DNA from: Hyphomicrobiales bacterium | GTDB taxonomy: Bacteria > Pseudomonadota > Alphaproteobacteria > Rhizobiales > Rhizobiaceae | Length of the DNA stretch: 64,000 nucleotides | Assembly (NCBI GenBank): GCA_900465685.1 | Contig: UEGR01000003.1 | Span: 1 to 64,000, forward strand | Direction of reading: 5' to 3' | Part shown: piece after piece, positions 8,597-17,589 of the stretch | Layout of the letters: each line of letters starts with the position of its first letter | Position numbering within the stretch: the first letter of the stretch is position 1 | Notes under the pieces: model-generated | Databases searched by the model: none | Told to the model about the DNA's origin: nothing | The model's input: the letters and a program-made list of their open reading frames with translations, nothing else | Program-made: the position numbers and the translations under genes

Positions 8597-8838
8597 TCAT
8601 ATCTCGTGAGGGCTTATTTTCCCTTTCTCCGCTTCCCGGCTTTTATGCCAATCGGATAATTTCCTGCGAATGACGGGCAGGAGCTCCGCATCCTCGGCCT
8701 TATGATAGGACCCGCGCGGCTTTGATCTGCCTTTCAACCGCTCGATGAGGTTGGAACGGGAGACGCCCAAAGTTTCGGCGACAGCCTTCATCGGGAACCG
8801 TCCTTCGGCAACAAGATCGGCCGCGATATCCGTTTTTT
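8597..8838 (-). pseudogene. truncated IS3-family OrfB
   Basis: After the A7 slip the frame reads TDIAADLVAEGRFPMKAV ... SRSNLIERLKG ... YHKAEDAELLPVIRR, the normal start of an IS3 OrfB. At about 8665 homology stops and the frame continues for some 20 unrelated residues to a stop at 8597. The whole rve/DDE integrase core is missing, so the right part of the element was deleted. Confidence 0.75.
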
Positions 8839-9177
8839 TGAGTCCGCTTTGGAAAGGGCTTCGCGGAGGATTTCGACCTCCATCGTCTTGCGGCCGAGCA
8901 TGCGCTCCAGCTCGCGGACGCGATCTTCCAATTTCTTCATTTCCGAATTGCCGACAACCGGCTCGTCTGAATCCACGGCTGCAGCACCTCCCTCGCTCAA
9001 GAGCCTGCGCCACCGGTAAAGCAGATTGGGCGCAACGCCATGGCGGCGAGCGGTAGACGATACCGTCTCGCCTGGTTCAAAACTCTGTTCAATGATCGTC
9101 AGCTTTTGCTCGGTTGTCCACCGCCTGCGGCGAACATCACCCGTCAGCAATTCAACGTGTCGATACTCGTTAGACAT
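8788..9177 (-). CDS. IS3-family transposase OrfA
   Basis: The 129-residue product has an N-terminal helix-turn-helix (RRRRWTTEQKLTIIEQSF ... SSTARRHGVAPNLLYRWRR, residues about 16-56) and a leucine-zipper-like segment (MKKLEDRVRELERMLGRK), as in OrfA proteins of the IS2/IS51-like branch of IS3. It would bind the element ends. The reading continues into OrfB by -1 slippage at the A7 run near codon 113. Without OrfB it has no transposition activity. Confidence 0.8.
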   Translation of the reverse strand: MSNEYRHVELLTGDVRRRRWTTEQKLTIIEQSFEPGETVSSTARRHGVAPNLLYRWRRLLSEGGAAAVDSDEPVVGNSEMKKLEDRVRELERMLGRKTMEVEILREALSKADSKKRISRPILLPKDGSR

Positions 9178-9213
9178 AAGCCTGTCCTCAAGCCTGTGCT
9201 TGAGCCTTTCTGC

Positions 9214-9717
9214 TTATGCCGACTGTCCGGTCGAAATGGGGGGCAGTTCAGAGCGGAATACGAGCCAGTCGGGCCAGAGTGCATCTACGGCCTCACGACG
9301 TGCCTTGATCGCCGCGAGATCAGCCAAATCTGTAGAGCCAACATAGCGTGCGTCGGATATTGTGGTTATGACGACGGGGTCGTAGCCAAATTGGTCGGCC
9401 GTGATATTAACTATAGTCTTTCCAGAAATAACCCAGGCGTGGCCTTCCCATCGTGTACCGGAGTAGAAGCCACAAGCTGTATCTGGTCCACCGCTACCCC
9501 CGGCATACGGCGTTCCGCTCATCCATTCAGCAGGATGTCCCTCGTGTCTCAGCGCATCCCGGAGAAACAAGCTGGTTCTACCACAAGTAAATCGTGACGC
9601 GGGATCAGGCACGGTATGACCTCGCGACTGATGCCACTGATTCCAAACCTGTTCGATAAACAATCTCGCAACCGATGCAATATATTGGATTTCATTAAGT
9701 CGTTTCACTGCTTCCAA
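9214..9717 (-). CDS. hypothetical protein with possible Cys-His-Asp hydrolase fold
   Basis: This 167-residue protein starts at TTG 9717, chosen because a strong GGAGG lies seven bases upstream. Three blocks suggest a papain/transglutaminase-like fold: RFTCGRTSLFLRDALR with a Cys at a helix start (near 45), RWEGHAWVISG with a His (near 93), and IVNITADQFG with an Asp/Gln pair (near 108). Order and spacing of Cys, His and Asp fit cysteine hydrolases or acyltransferases of that fold. I do not recognise the family by name, so this is inference. It adjoins the IS remnant; the DNA downstream of its stop is the IS side. Confidence 0.55.
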   Translation of the reverse strand: MEAVKRLNEIQYIASVARLFIEQVWNQWHQSRGHTVPDPASRFTCGRTSLFLRDALRHEGHPAEWMSGTPYAGGSGGPDTACGFYSGTRWEGHAWVISGKTIVNITADQFGYDPVVITTISDARYVGSTDLADLAAIKARREAVDALWPDWLVFRSELPPISTGQSA

Positions 9718-10110
9718 TTATGTCCTCCTCACAGGAATAGTCGCAAGTTTTCTTATCATTGAGAATCAAGTCTAAAAGGCAGTAACCGAAATGCGCAAGG
9801 TGGCGGCCTGCTTAACGCTCTATGACCGTTCTGCTTTCCTTATCCTGGATGAGGGGAGTTCGACCTTCAATGAGAATACCAGTGTCGGATGGCTTCGCAA
9901 TTTGGCAGAAAACCGCTTCCGAACGCAGATGTTTACGAACGTCGGCTTTCGCCTTCATTCCAGACATTTGCGTTGCATTTCGATGCCCTTGGAAGCGGTC
10001 ATACATGCAATGTCTGAGAAGGAGTGGGAAACGGAAGGACAGCTTGCGGGCAGCGAGCGCGCGATAGCGGACGTTCACGTGAACGATGCCGGCGACGGCT
10101 AGGCGCGCTC
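9718..10110. other. non-coding stretch with palindrome CGTTCACGTGAACG
   Basis: Frames of 80-100 codons exist on both strands, but none has family character or a good ribosome site. A perfect 14-base palindrome, CGTTCACGTGAACG, lies at 10072-10085, just after the stop of the leftward DUF5677 gene. It could be a protein-binding site or short hairpin. Nothing else is supported. Confidence 0.35.
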
Positions 10111-10998
10111 TTATCCTCGTTTGGGGTCATACTCCCCGGCGTAAAGACCGTCGAATGTGCGAAAGAGGCGCGTGTTTACGCGCTCGACCCAGTCCATCGT
10201 CCCCTTGATATTATCATCGTAGGCATCGATCCGCTCCAGCCACATCCGAAACGGACGGATCGTGAAATTTAGGACTGGGGCCATGAAGCGGATGTCCGCC
10301 GGATGGTAGTCAGTGAATGCCGAAAAGGTACCGTCGTCATTGCGGACCAAGCCCCAGTCCATCGATTCATTCCACGAACCGTGGATCGATTCCGACATCA
10401 TACCGTAGGTTGAAGCATACAGGTCATTATGTTCGATCTCGGCGAATATTGTCCGAAAATTTTTACCCTGTAGCTTCCACCCGTTCTTTTTTTGCGCCGC
10501 GAAGTCGTCTTTCGTCAGGCCCTCGAACCGCATTTTTTCGCGTACGGCGGCTAAAAGACGTTTACCCGCTCTCGTATCGAAGAATGGCGATCCGTTTTCC
10601 AAATCACGCAAAATACGAAGGCGGTCTTTGTAGGAGCATTTCCGATAGTCGGTGATGGCATCGGGGCCATTGAGCATCAGATAGGTTGCGATGATCGAAG
10701 CCTCAATCATAGGCCGTTCGAGAACACCGATGATCTCGGCATTATCGCGCTCGTAGTACTTCACCACTTCCTTGACTAGCTTCGATATGCGCACGAGCAG
10801 GCCGAGAATGGGCGCGTCCTCAATCGAGAAGCCAGTCGGGTTCCGATCCGCATTCTTCAACCGCGTCAGCGCGTCGTAAAGGTCGCCGATATCCTGATAA
10901 AAAGTGACGGAAAACTCATGCAATCCGGCTATTGAGCTGAAGCAGCGCTCGATATAGGCAGGCTGATATTTAGCTGTGATCTCGACCAACTCTTCCAT
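10111..10998 (-). CDS. DUF5677 domain protein
   Basis: A helical protein of 295 residues from the ATG at 10998 (a GTG at 11019 is possible). The segment RPMIEASIIATYLMLNG and the later YGMMSESIHGSWNESMDWG are characteristic of the DUF5677 family, in which a helical bundle carries conserved Arg/Glu and Ser-x-x-x-His-Gly motifs. Function is unknown; members often occur in accessory and defence-rich regions. It is monocistronic, divergent from the gene at 11258. Confidence 0.7.
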   Translation of the reverse strand: MEELVEITAKYQPAYIERCFSSIAGLHEFSVTFYQDIGDLYDALTRLKNADRNPTGFSIEDAPILGLLVRISKLVKEVVKYYERDNAEIIGVLERPMIEASIIATYLMLNGPDAITDYRKCSYKDRLRILRDLENGSPFFDTRAGKRLLAAVREKMRFEGLTKDDFAAQKKNGWKLQGKNFRTIFAEIEHNDLYASTYGMMSESIHGSWNESMDWGLVRNDDGTFSAFTDYHPADIRFMAPVLNFTIRPFRMWLERIDAYDDNIKGTMDWVERVNTRLFRTFDGLYAGEYDPKRG

Positions 10999-11257
10999 CG
11001 ATTGTGGACCTTCTCGCACCCTACTGTGAATCTAATAATAGGTTCCAGCGAGGCATTGCAACGATTTAAACGAAGAGAAAGGGGTCGCTCCTGCCACGTC
11101 AACGATTCATCATGCAAAGGCTCGACTTGGTGGAAAGCGGTTTTTCCGCTCTGAGGAAGCCGAAAGCGATAGCTGCCTTTGATACCATTCAGATTCCTTG
11201 GTACCAAGTCTTAGAACATCCATCTAACCGAGCAATCACTTTTTGACGGATCATTCT

Positions 11258-12133
11258 ATGGCTAAACCCTTTGAAGCCCGCCCCCGTATCAAAGTTTTTC
11301 GAGAAAGTCTTATCAAGTCGATCCCGTGCTTCCCTAATGACAAGGCCACGCGCACTACACTTTGGGGGAAGCACCTGACTGATCTGCTAATTACCTTTAT
11401 CGCTTGGCGGCTGCGGCATGTCAGACAGGCGCGGCGAACGGTCAGCGGACGCGAAAGGCTTGCAAGCGATCCGAGGATGTTAGGACTGACAGCAAACCTT
11501 GATGCCTTTATCAAGGCGGTTGAGGATGGCGAAGACCTTACACCATACTTGTCACTTGGAGCGATCAAGGAAGGATACACACCCACTGCCGAGAGCAGAG
11601 GCCCGGAAGAAAGCTGGGCGGACAAGGATTTTCTGCTCAACGTCATGGGACTTCACCATTTCCATCTCGGGCTGACGAGGGAAGCCAAAGGCCATGCAGC
11701 CAGAACGAATGAAGTTCTGTTCGCGTCGGTCACGCGTGACACATTTGAGATCATAGGGCTGTTCGATCACGACGCTTTCGAAAGGAAAGACGATGGCACT
11801 ATGACGTCGGAAAGGATGCGTCTCTGGTCAATCTACGACGCTCGGCAAGCGGCGAACACGTTATCGGGTCAGTTGTCCGTCGGCGGCTTTAATAATTTGG
11901 GAATAACCATGTCGAGCCACCCCGTGGCCGTTGTTCGAGCGGCACAGGCACATGCCAGGATACTCCGTAAGGTCGATCCCATGCTCGATGATCCGGAATA
12001 CGTTCGCAGCCTCTATCCTGCGGACAACGTCCCTAAGAAACCGAAACGCCGGTGGTACTACAACAACCTTGACCTTGGCCTCTACGATGAAAAGGCAAGC
12101 TTTTTTGGGATCCTTTGCAAAGGTCCGAACTAG
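11258..12133 (+). CDS. hypothetical protein with HHFHLG motif
   Basis: The protein is 291 residues from ATG 11258 (the frame extends to a TTG at 11243). It contains LLNVMGLHHFHLGL, then LFASVTRDTFEIIGLFDHDAFE, a pattern of conserved His and Asp that could bind metal or form an active site. I have no secure family name for it. The charged C-terminus (KKPKRRWYYNNLDLGLYDE) is nucleic-acid-binding-like. It is isolated, with no operon partner. Confidence 0.5.
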   Translation: MAKPFEARPRIKVFRESLIKSIPCFPNDKATRTTLWGKHLTDLLITFIAWRLRHVRQARRTVSGRERLASDPRMLGLTANLDAFIKAVEDGEDLTPYLSLGAIKEGYTPTAESRGPEESWADKDFLLNVMGLHHFHLGLTREAKGHAARTNEVLFASVTRDTFEIIGLFDHDAFERKDDGTMTSERMRLWSIYDARQAANTLSGQLSVGGFNNLGITMSSHPVAVVRAAQAHARILRKVDPMLDDPEYVRSLYPADNVPKKPKRRWYYNNLDLGLYDEKASFFGILCKGPN

Positions 12134-12482
12134 TCTCAAGGGGCCTACCAATTTTATGGGCCGAAAAGGTTCTGCATTGCCGCAGGACTCGCCGTGTCCC
12201 CCAAAATGTCTCAGCGCAATTCACTCCTAGCTGCGTCGCAGGATCGCTTTCCTAGCGACCAGCCTCGACCCGTTTACCGAAGACAGCTTTTCGAAGGGAG
12301 GGTTGAACAGGCAAGCGCCCATCGAGAGGTCGGTTTCTGCTACCTCGGGCGACATCGAGTTAAAATAGCGGCAATGGCGTGGGGAACCGAAAGGCGGCTA
12401 TCTCGATATCAGTCCGGTGCGGCTTCAGAACTTTCATGGCCCCTAAACGCCTTTGATTTCACAAATCTGTGTTCTCGTCCGC
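12134..12482. other. intergenic stretch, nothing recognised
   Basis: About 350 bases between two convergent hypothetical genes. A plus-strand frame crosses it (12194-12529), but its translation is Arg/Ser-rich and featureless and it runs into the minus-strand gene. I see no terminator hairpin with a T tract. Confidence 0.3.
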
Positions 12483-13337
12483 TCACTTCTGTATCAGATC
12501 GATTGCTTGTCCGCCGATGGTCCCTGTGAATGTATCCGGTGACTTCCACCACGTATCGTAAGCCACCGCTCCGGCTTGCACTATACCGACGACAATCAGA
12601 ACTACGGTCAGCCAGAAAATCCGGTTTTGCGTATTTTGGTTGTCTGTGTGACGCTGTTCTTCGAGGTCGAAGCTTGTAATTGTGTTCAGCGCCTGCGGCC
12701 TCAGCTTGTAACCATGATGCTGCGTCTCTTCGAGATCTTGCGCCTCTTTCATCGAGCCAAGAAGGAGCGTGTAGTAGGTCATCAGTTCTTCTTTATCAGA
12801 CCGATGGACCCATCGAACTGTATAGAAGTGGGTCAGTAAGCTGGTGGGATGCGTCTGGAAGGCTCGATCCTTGACCGTCTCTGCAAGGATGTAGCGCAAC
12901 ACCTTCATTCGATCCTGACGAGGCAACTCGCGCTTATTGAAACGTGACTGCATGTATCGGTCGTATGTTACCTGTATCCAGGGCCGACAGGTCCAACGGT
13001 AGAGGAGGAACTTCGGGAGGCCGATAGTGTAAAAGGTCCAGCCTCGATAGTAGTGCTGGATCCATGGTTGAAATTCGGCCAGTTCGCTAATCTCGAGGGA
13101 TCGTTTCTCAGTGAAATTTTGGCCATCGAGCGACCACTTCCCGTGCACCTGATCACCCACGAGGTCGTATACGAGGAATCTTGCCACGCCCGCGCTGTCG
13201 AGCAGGTAGAGCAGATAAATGTCGTTCTCTCGAGCCTCGTCACCAGAGGTGGGTATTTTCGGCCCGCCTCGTTTCACTAACGCCATTTGAATGACGCGAC
13301 GCATAGCAAATTGCCGTAACCCTGCACTTATACCCAT
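12483..13337 (-). CDS. hypothetical protein with C-terminal membrane anchor
   Basis: The 284-residue protein is started at ATG 13337 because GGAGG precedes it by four to five bases. The N-terminal two thirds look soluble, with an aromatic, basic stretch around residues 100-150 (WTFYTIGLPKFLLYRW). A single strong transmembrane helix follows near 243-263 (IFWLTVVLIVVGIVQAG), then a short tail. It may be a tail-anchored membrane protein. No domain is recognised. Confidence 0.5.
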   Translation of the reverse strand: MGISAGLRQFAMRRVIQMALVKRGGPKIPTSGDEARENDIYLLYLLDSAGVARFLVYDLVGDQVHGKWSLDGQNFTEKRSLEISELAEFQPWIQHYYRGWTFYTIGLPKFLLYRWTCRPWIQVTYDRYMQSRFNKRELPRQDRMKVLRYILAETVKDRAFQTHPTSLLTHFYTVRWVHRSDKEELMTYYTLLLGSMKEAQDLEETQHHGYKLRPQALNTITSFDLEEQRHTDNQNTQNRIFWLTVVLIVVGIVQAGAVAYDTWWKSPDTFTGTIGGQAIDLIQK

Positions 13338-13688
13338 CCCGCCTCCGATCAATATCTTCGACGGATATAAACCATAAATCGGTTGCCTTCATTTATTCTT
13401 TTCGGCTCTCTCGAAAACGGCGGTGTAAGGAACGGCTCCTTTTATGGCGCGATGCCGATATCGTCGACGCTGACCCGAATGTCCGCTTTCGGCTAAACTG
13501 AAACGGCGTCGTTTCGACCGTTATGAGTGTCGGAAATGATCATAGATAACGGTTTAGTCCCATGACTGCTATTGCATACGCGATCACCGACACCGGCCCG
13601 ACCGCTTCGGGGCCTCAATTCTGACATCGACAACGAAGTCATGTTATTGTGAAATGCGTAGTATCCGCGCAATCAAGAGGGAGTTCGC
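13338..13688. other. intergenic stretch between divergent hypotheticals
   Basis: About 350 bases separating divergently transcribed genes, so both promoters must lie here. I see no strong palindrome or conserved RNA element. Confidence 0.3.
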
Positions 13689-14087
13689 ATGCGTACCGAT
13701 TGGAACCAGATCAGAAGCATGATGAATGCGGCGATTGAAGCTTGCGAGCGTATTGAAGCGACGGGTTATCCATCACTCGACAAAGACGCTACGGTTGATA
13801 TCAACGGACAAAAAGTCAGTCTTCAAGATTTCCTGACGAGCGCGTGCGCTTATCCGGAAAATATTCGCTATCAAATAATAAATGCGCGCCATGACGCCGG
13901 GGATGACTTGCATTACGTGCCGGAGACCGCTCGCATTGTCGTTGCCATGGCTCAAGCGAGTGCTGAACTGATTGGCGCGGAGGCTTCGAATCCTGCAAGT
14001 GAAAATATTCGAAACATGATCTCGTGGTTTGATGTGCACCTGCCCGAGGGCCTTAAAGTGGCAGTCGCTGGCCAACGCGATCAGTAA
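13689..14087 (+). CDS. small hypothetical protein
   Basis: A 132-residue acidic, helical protein preceded by AGAGGGAG at a good distance from the ATG. It contains no membrane segment or catalytic motif that I recognise. Notable conserved-looking parts are YPENIRYQIINARHDAGDD and IRNMISWFDVHLPEG. It is followed by about 260 bases without a gene and then a strong plus-strand terminator. Confidence 0.5.
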   Translation: MRTDWNQIRSMMNAAIEACERIEATGYPSLDKDATVDINGQKVSLQDFLTSACAYPENIRYQIINARHDAGDDLHYVPETARIVVAMAQASAELIGAEASNPASENIRNMISWFDVHLPEGLKVAVAGQRDQ

Positions 14088-14351
14088 TTATCACGCTCCT
14101 CGATGTTAACGTTGGCTCAGCGTTAAGCGTCAAATCAGCCGCTGGAATGATAGTTATTCTGCAATGATAATCGGTTCTGCAAAAGTGGGAAATGAAAACG
14201 GCTATTCGAAATGCGCATAGCTGGTTTGCGCAATAAAAAAGTGCAAACTGAATAGGAATTAGGCATAACGCATCCAGCTGCGGTTCGCGCCTCCTCCCAT
14301 TGCGCGACGCAGCTGTTCCCCTCTGGAGGTTTCAAGACCTTCAAAACTTAA

Positions 14352-14384
14352 AGGGCCACGGTTTTCCGTCGGCCCTCTTTTTTT
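14352..14384 (+). terminator. rho-independent terminator (plus strand)
   Basis: The hairpin GGGCC-ACGG-TTTT-CCGT-(C)-GGCCC is followed by CTCTTTTTTT, a near-ideal intrinsic terminator reading rightward. The upstream 14088-14350 stretch carries no plus-strand gene, so it either ends a long 3' untranslated region of the 13689 gene or terminates a small RNA that I cannot otherwise define. Confidence 0.8.
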
Positions 14385-14410
14385 GCTAGTCCCTATGAGC
14401 ACCAGATCTA

Positions 14411-16339
14411 TTATCCGGCTTTCAGGTTGGTAACTGAGCCAGCATTTTCCCCACGAACATCAATAGGGTGATTTAAAGATTCCAGAATGGCCTTCTCATC
14501 GACCTCTCCGTTTCTTTCCAACTGGTCCACGATGAGCAGAATGGCACTTGTTTTTTCTTCAATGATTTCCGATGCCTTAGAGAAGCAAGATCGAAGAGTC
14601 TTATCGACAGCGGCTCGCAGTTGCGGATGTCTCAATAGCAAAGCAGTTCCACACTCTTCGTGGGGTCCCCAAAAAGACAGATTTTCACCCAGTCCGAACG
14701 AAACTTCCATTCTGATTGCGATTTCGGTCGCCTTAGAAAGATCTGACCCTGTTGCTCCTCCGCCACCGTCCGAATGAGTTCCAAGAATGACATGTTCAGC
14801 CGCCAGGCCTCCTAGATAGCTGCAAATCTCTGCTTCGTAATTTTCTCGCAATTTGACAATCTTGGGCTCTGTATCACGCATTCTGACACCGCCCAGACGA
14901 GCAGTTCCGCGTTGGACTTCGCGATTGATCATCACCGAAACCGGCATCATGCCGAGGCTATCAGAAAGGGCGTGGGCGACGACGGTATGTCCCGCCTCAT
15001 GTACAGCAATTCGGTAGATGTCGTCGGGCTGAATGGGCGTAGTAGCTGGCTTTAATCTCAGTAAATCGGACAGCGCCAAAGGCCGCTTTTCCAGTCGCGC
15101 GATATGTCGAGCCTGACGCACAAACTTTGCGATATCTGCTCCAGATGCCTCGGTCAAACTTTCCGCCACGTCAGAGATGTCCTCGCCTTCGAGGTCACGA
15201 CCAAGATGAAATCGAAGAATTCCTTCACGTTCAGCTGGTTCGGGTAGTGTGATCGACACATGATGTTCGATGCGTCCGGCGCGAGTGATTGCAGGATCAA
15301 TTAACTCTGGCATATTTGTGGCTGCAATAACGAAGACACCTTCTCTGTTGCCGACGCCATCTAATTGTTCGAGCAGTGAATTGATTACTTGCCGCCCATA
15401 ATTGGCATTATGTCCCGACAGATTAGCTCGATTGCCGAAGCTATCGATCTCGTCTAGAAAAAGAATTGCTGGAGCGTTTTTGCTGGCTTCTTCGAAAGCA
15501 GACCGCATAGCTTTCAGCAGATCATCCAGACTGCCTTGCGATTGCCAACGGGCAAGTGAATGCGGGTACAACGGAAGATTACACGTGTTGGCCAGTGCAC
15601 GTGCAAACATTGTTTTTCCCACACCTGGCGGACCACTAAGAAGAATTCCCCGGTCAATATCTGCCCAAGGTAGCTGACGGGTACGATAAAGGTGAAGATC
15701 ACTGGCTAAAAGCTTACCCCAGATAGCAGCCGATCCATATCCAACTAGGTTATCCAAATTAATATCTGTTGCTCGGGATTCTTGAGAAATTTTTGTGACG
15801 CAAGTGAATTGATGGAGTTTCTTTCTGATCTCCGTCTCAGTCCAATTTTGAGTGATAAATGACGCGATGCGGCACAGGGAAACGGTATGAAGCTCATCGA
15901 TTTTCGACAACTCAATACGAGCATGGTTGAGATCCCGGGTCACAGCTTCGCACAGCGATACGTCGGTTTTAACTGTAACAACGTAGTCTACTGTTGCCGA
16001 TACGTGTTCAGGCAATGATAACTCATTATGCGTCAAGAAGACGGTTTGCCTTGCCCACGAAAATTCCTCGGTTGGTCGCTTTAACCGTTTTTGGCGTTGC
16101 GCCTGCTTTTCGTCGATAGTGATGATTTTTTGGGAGCGCGGGCCTGCACAGTAGTGTTTGATCTCAGTAAGCGCTCTTTCGTAGAATTCCAGATCTTCTT
16201 GGTGATCGATAATGATAGCAAGAGTGCACACTCGCCCTGCTAGAAATTGATGAAGGCCGTGATTTCGAATTTGCCTAGTGATGTGTGCCCGAGCCAGCTC
16301 CAAGGCCAAACCGTCTTGTGTTCGTTGAAAATACGTCAT
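14411..16339 (-). CDS. soluble FtsH-like AAA+ ATPase with M41 peptidase domain
   Basis: The product has 642 residues. A region of about 200 residues of unknown type is followed by an AAA+ module with Walker A GPPGVGKT (near 233-240), Walker B ILFLDEID (near 290), an AATNMPELIDPAI sensor stretch and an AGRIEHH arginine-finger region. The C-terminal half carries the zinc-protease motif HEAGH (near 446-450) and a downstream GSDLSKATEIA segment that can supply the third metal ligand. This is the FtsH order, but the N-terminal transmembrane helices of true FtsH are absent, so it should act in the cytosol. It lies downstream of the DUF6634 gene in the same direction, 95 bases apart. It could be a protein-quality-control or defence protease. 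Confidence 0.85.
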   Translation of the reverse strand: MTYFQRTQDGLALELARAHITRQIRNHGLHQFLAGRVCTLAIIIDHQEDLEFYERALTEIKHYCAGPRSQKIITIDEKQAQRQKRLKRPTEEFSWARQTVFLTHNELSLPEHVSATVDYVVTVKTDVSLCEAVTRDLNHARIELSKIDELHTVSLCRIASFITQNWTETEIRKKLHQFTCVTKISQESRATDINLDNLVGYGSAAIWGKLLASDLHLYRTRQLPWADIDRGILLSGPPGVGKTMFARALANTCNLPLYPHSLARWQSQGSLDDLLKAMRSAFEEASKNAPAILFLDEIDSFGNRANLSGHNANYGRQVINSLLEQLDGVGNREGVFVIAATNMPELIDPAITRAGRIEHHVSITLPEPAEREGILRFHLGRDLEGEDISDVAESLTEASGADIAKFVRQARHIARLEKRPLALSDLLRLKPATTPIQPDDIYRIAVHEAGHTVVAHALSDSLGMMPVSVMINREVQRGTARLGGVRMRDTEPKIVKLRENYEAEICSYLGGLAAEHVILGTHSDGGGGATGSDLSKATEIAIRMEVSFGLGENLSFWGPHEECGTALLLRHPQLRAAVDKTLRSCFSKASEIIEEKTSAILLIVDQLERNGEVDEKAILESLNHPIDVRGENAGSVTNLKAG

Positions 16340-16434
16340 TCTGTTTACTCACACTGGGTGGAAGTAGGGGAAGGGGTGGCCGCCAGTAGCGATCCGATAT
16401 TCGGATGAGTTTCATCGACGTTGCCCTCATGGAT

Positions 16435-16749
16435 TTAATGCTGCCGCCCGAACCTGGCTGGATTGCCGAGCCTATAGAACCTGGAAAGGGTGCGCGCGAA
16501 TTGCAATTCGGGGTGTAGATAGTAGAGATCGCTGGTGATGATGAGCTTGTTGCGACCAAGCCTCGGATGCTCTTGAACGAATCCTTCCAGGCACGCCGCA
16601 GGTCGAGTAGTCTGACTCCAATCGTATAAAGCGGGACTGTCATCAAGAATTTCAGGTGCTGGCTGTTTGCCATCTCGGAGCATCTTCAGATCATCGATCA
16701 GTTGGTGGAGTTTGCTGATCATGTCGTTCAAATATTGCTGGCTATTCAT
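16435..16749 (-). CDS. DUF6634 family protein
   Basis: The 104-residue protein has the layout of DUF6634: an N-terminal helix (LIDDLKMLRDGKQPAPEIL), DSPALYDWSQTTRPAACLEGF, GHP-like EHPRLGRN, ITSDLYYL and a C-terminal FARTLSRFYRLG. The family is known mainly from Rhizobiales mobile and accessory DNA; its function is unknown. It precedes the AAA/M41 protease in the same orientation, which suggests a two-gene unit. Confidence 0.75.
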   Translation of the reverse strand: MNSQQYLNDMISKLHQLIDDLKMLRDGKQPAPEILDDSPALYDWSQTTRPAACLEGFVQEHPRLGRNKLIITSDLYYLHPELQFARTLSRFYRLGNPARFGRQH

Positions 16750-16815
16750 GGGTAAGACTCCTCGTTACCAGGCGCTAGAACGCCGATTTGTGTCGTGTTA
16801 AATTTTGAGAATGAA

Positions 16816-17412
16816 TTAGTTTCGGGAAACGCGGGTGTCCGGGTTTATCCTCTCAGAGAGATCGAACTTAATCTCACCGGAGAAATAAAGTGCCGTGATT
16901 GCCGCCATTGGTTCGCTTGAATTTCGAATGAGTTGAACGCAATGCTTCAGGGCAAGCGGCCCGACATCGTCAAGGGCAGACAGCACTCTCAAACGGTCAG
17001 CAAGCGACACCATGGAATAGTGCGCATATGGCAACAAGTCTACTGTGTTCGCAATAAGTGCATGATTGTCATCGAGCCTGTAAGTGGTGCAATCGTAAAG
17101 CCAGCCATCAGACTCAGCAGCCTTAACCACCCATTCCGGTGGGGTTTGGACATCAACCAGAAAATCCCCGTCGGGCCGCTGAACGGCGAAGTCCGGAGTA
17201 TGACAACCGTCTCCAAATTGTACGAGCAGGGGCAAACAAGTCCAGCAAATTACGTCAGGAGACAGATCAAAAAGGCACGCCAGATTACGCGCTTGTTGCG
17301 AACGGAAAATCGGTTCGCCATTGCACTTCAGAACCTGCGACGGTGGGAACTTATAAGCAGATGCGTTAAGTCTGACGTCCGCGAGAACACGGTCGGTAAT
17401 AGATTGGAACAT
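16816..17412 (-). CDS. TnsA-like PD-(D/E)XK nuclease-domain protein
   Basis: The start is taken at ATG 17412 (MFQSITDRVLADVR, with AGAGGAA upstream) rather than at 17442, giving 198 residues. The centre contains HTPDFAVQRPDGDFLVDVQTP, close to the TPDF...VEVK active-site layout of TnsA N-terminal-type endonucleases, with Gln in place of the usual Lys. The N-terminal SRQ-like segment FRSQQARNLACLFD and later helices are unassigned. No other Tn7 genes are present, so it is either a domesticated nuclease or part of the FtsH/DUF6634 neighbourhood, which runs in the same direction. Confidence 0.55.
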   Translation of the reverse strand: MFQSITDRVLADVRLNASAYKFPPSQVLKCNGEPIFRSQQARNLACLFDLSPDVICWTCLPLLVQFGDGCHTPDFAVQRPDGDFLVDVQTPPEWVVKAAESDGWLYDCTTYRLDDNHALIANTVDLLPYAHYSMVSLADRLRVLSALDDVGPLALKHCVQLIRNSSEPMAAITALYFSGEIKFDLSERINPDTRVSRN

Positions 17413-17589
17413 GGAAGAGGGTTCCTCTGAACGCGACGGCAAATATCTCGGCCGTCAATGAACAACTGGTTCAGCAATCAGATGAAACGTATTCGAAGCA
17501 CGCGGCTACCACCGCGCTCTGAGGGGCGTGATGGTAGCTTCGGGGAAGGGGTGATCGCGTGCTTCATATATAGAACATAAGCAGAACAT

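Larger units (their letters stand above)
8597..9177 (-). mobile_element. IS3-family insertion sequence remnant
   Basis: A minus-strand orfA is followed by an orfB fragment in the -1 frame, joined by a run of seven A (T7 at 8833-8839 on the plus strand), the usual programmed frameshift arrangement of IS3-family elements. The DDE catalytic domain of orfB is gone, so the copy is inactive. I could not identify terminal inverted repeats or a target duplication with confidence. Confidence 0.75.

Noticed and set aside
8745-9597. Plus-strand frames over the IS remnant and the 9214-9717 gene
   Set aside because: They are antisense shadows of well-supported minus-strand genes.
12194-12529. 111-codon plus-strand frame
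   Set aside because: Overlaps the minus-strand gene, low-complexity Arg/Ser translation and no start signal.
14300-14350. tRNA or tmRNA-like 3' end (GGAGGTTTCAAGACC) before the terminator
   Set aside because: T-arm pairing fails and no acceptor or anticodon arm can be built, so it is not an attachment-site tRNA.
16816-17412. Complete Tn7-like transposon suggested by the TnsA-like protein
   Set aside because: No TnsB, TnsC or end repeats are visible in the flanks.
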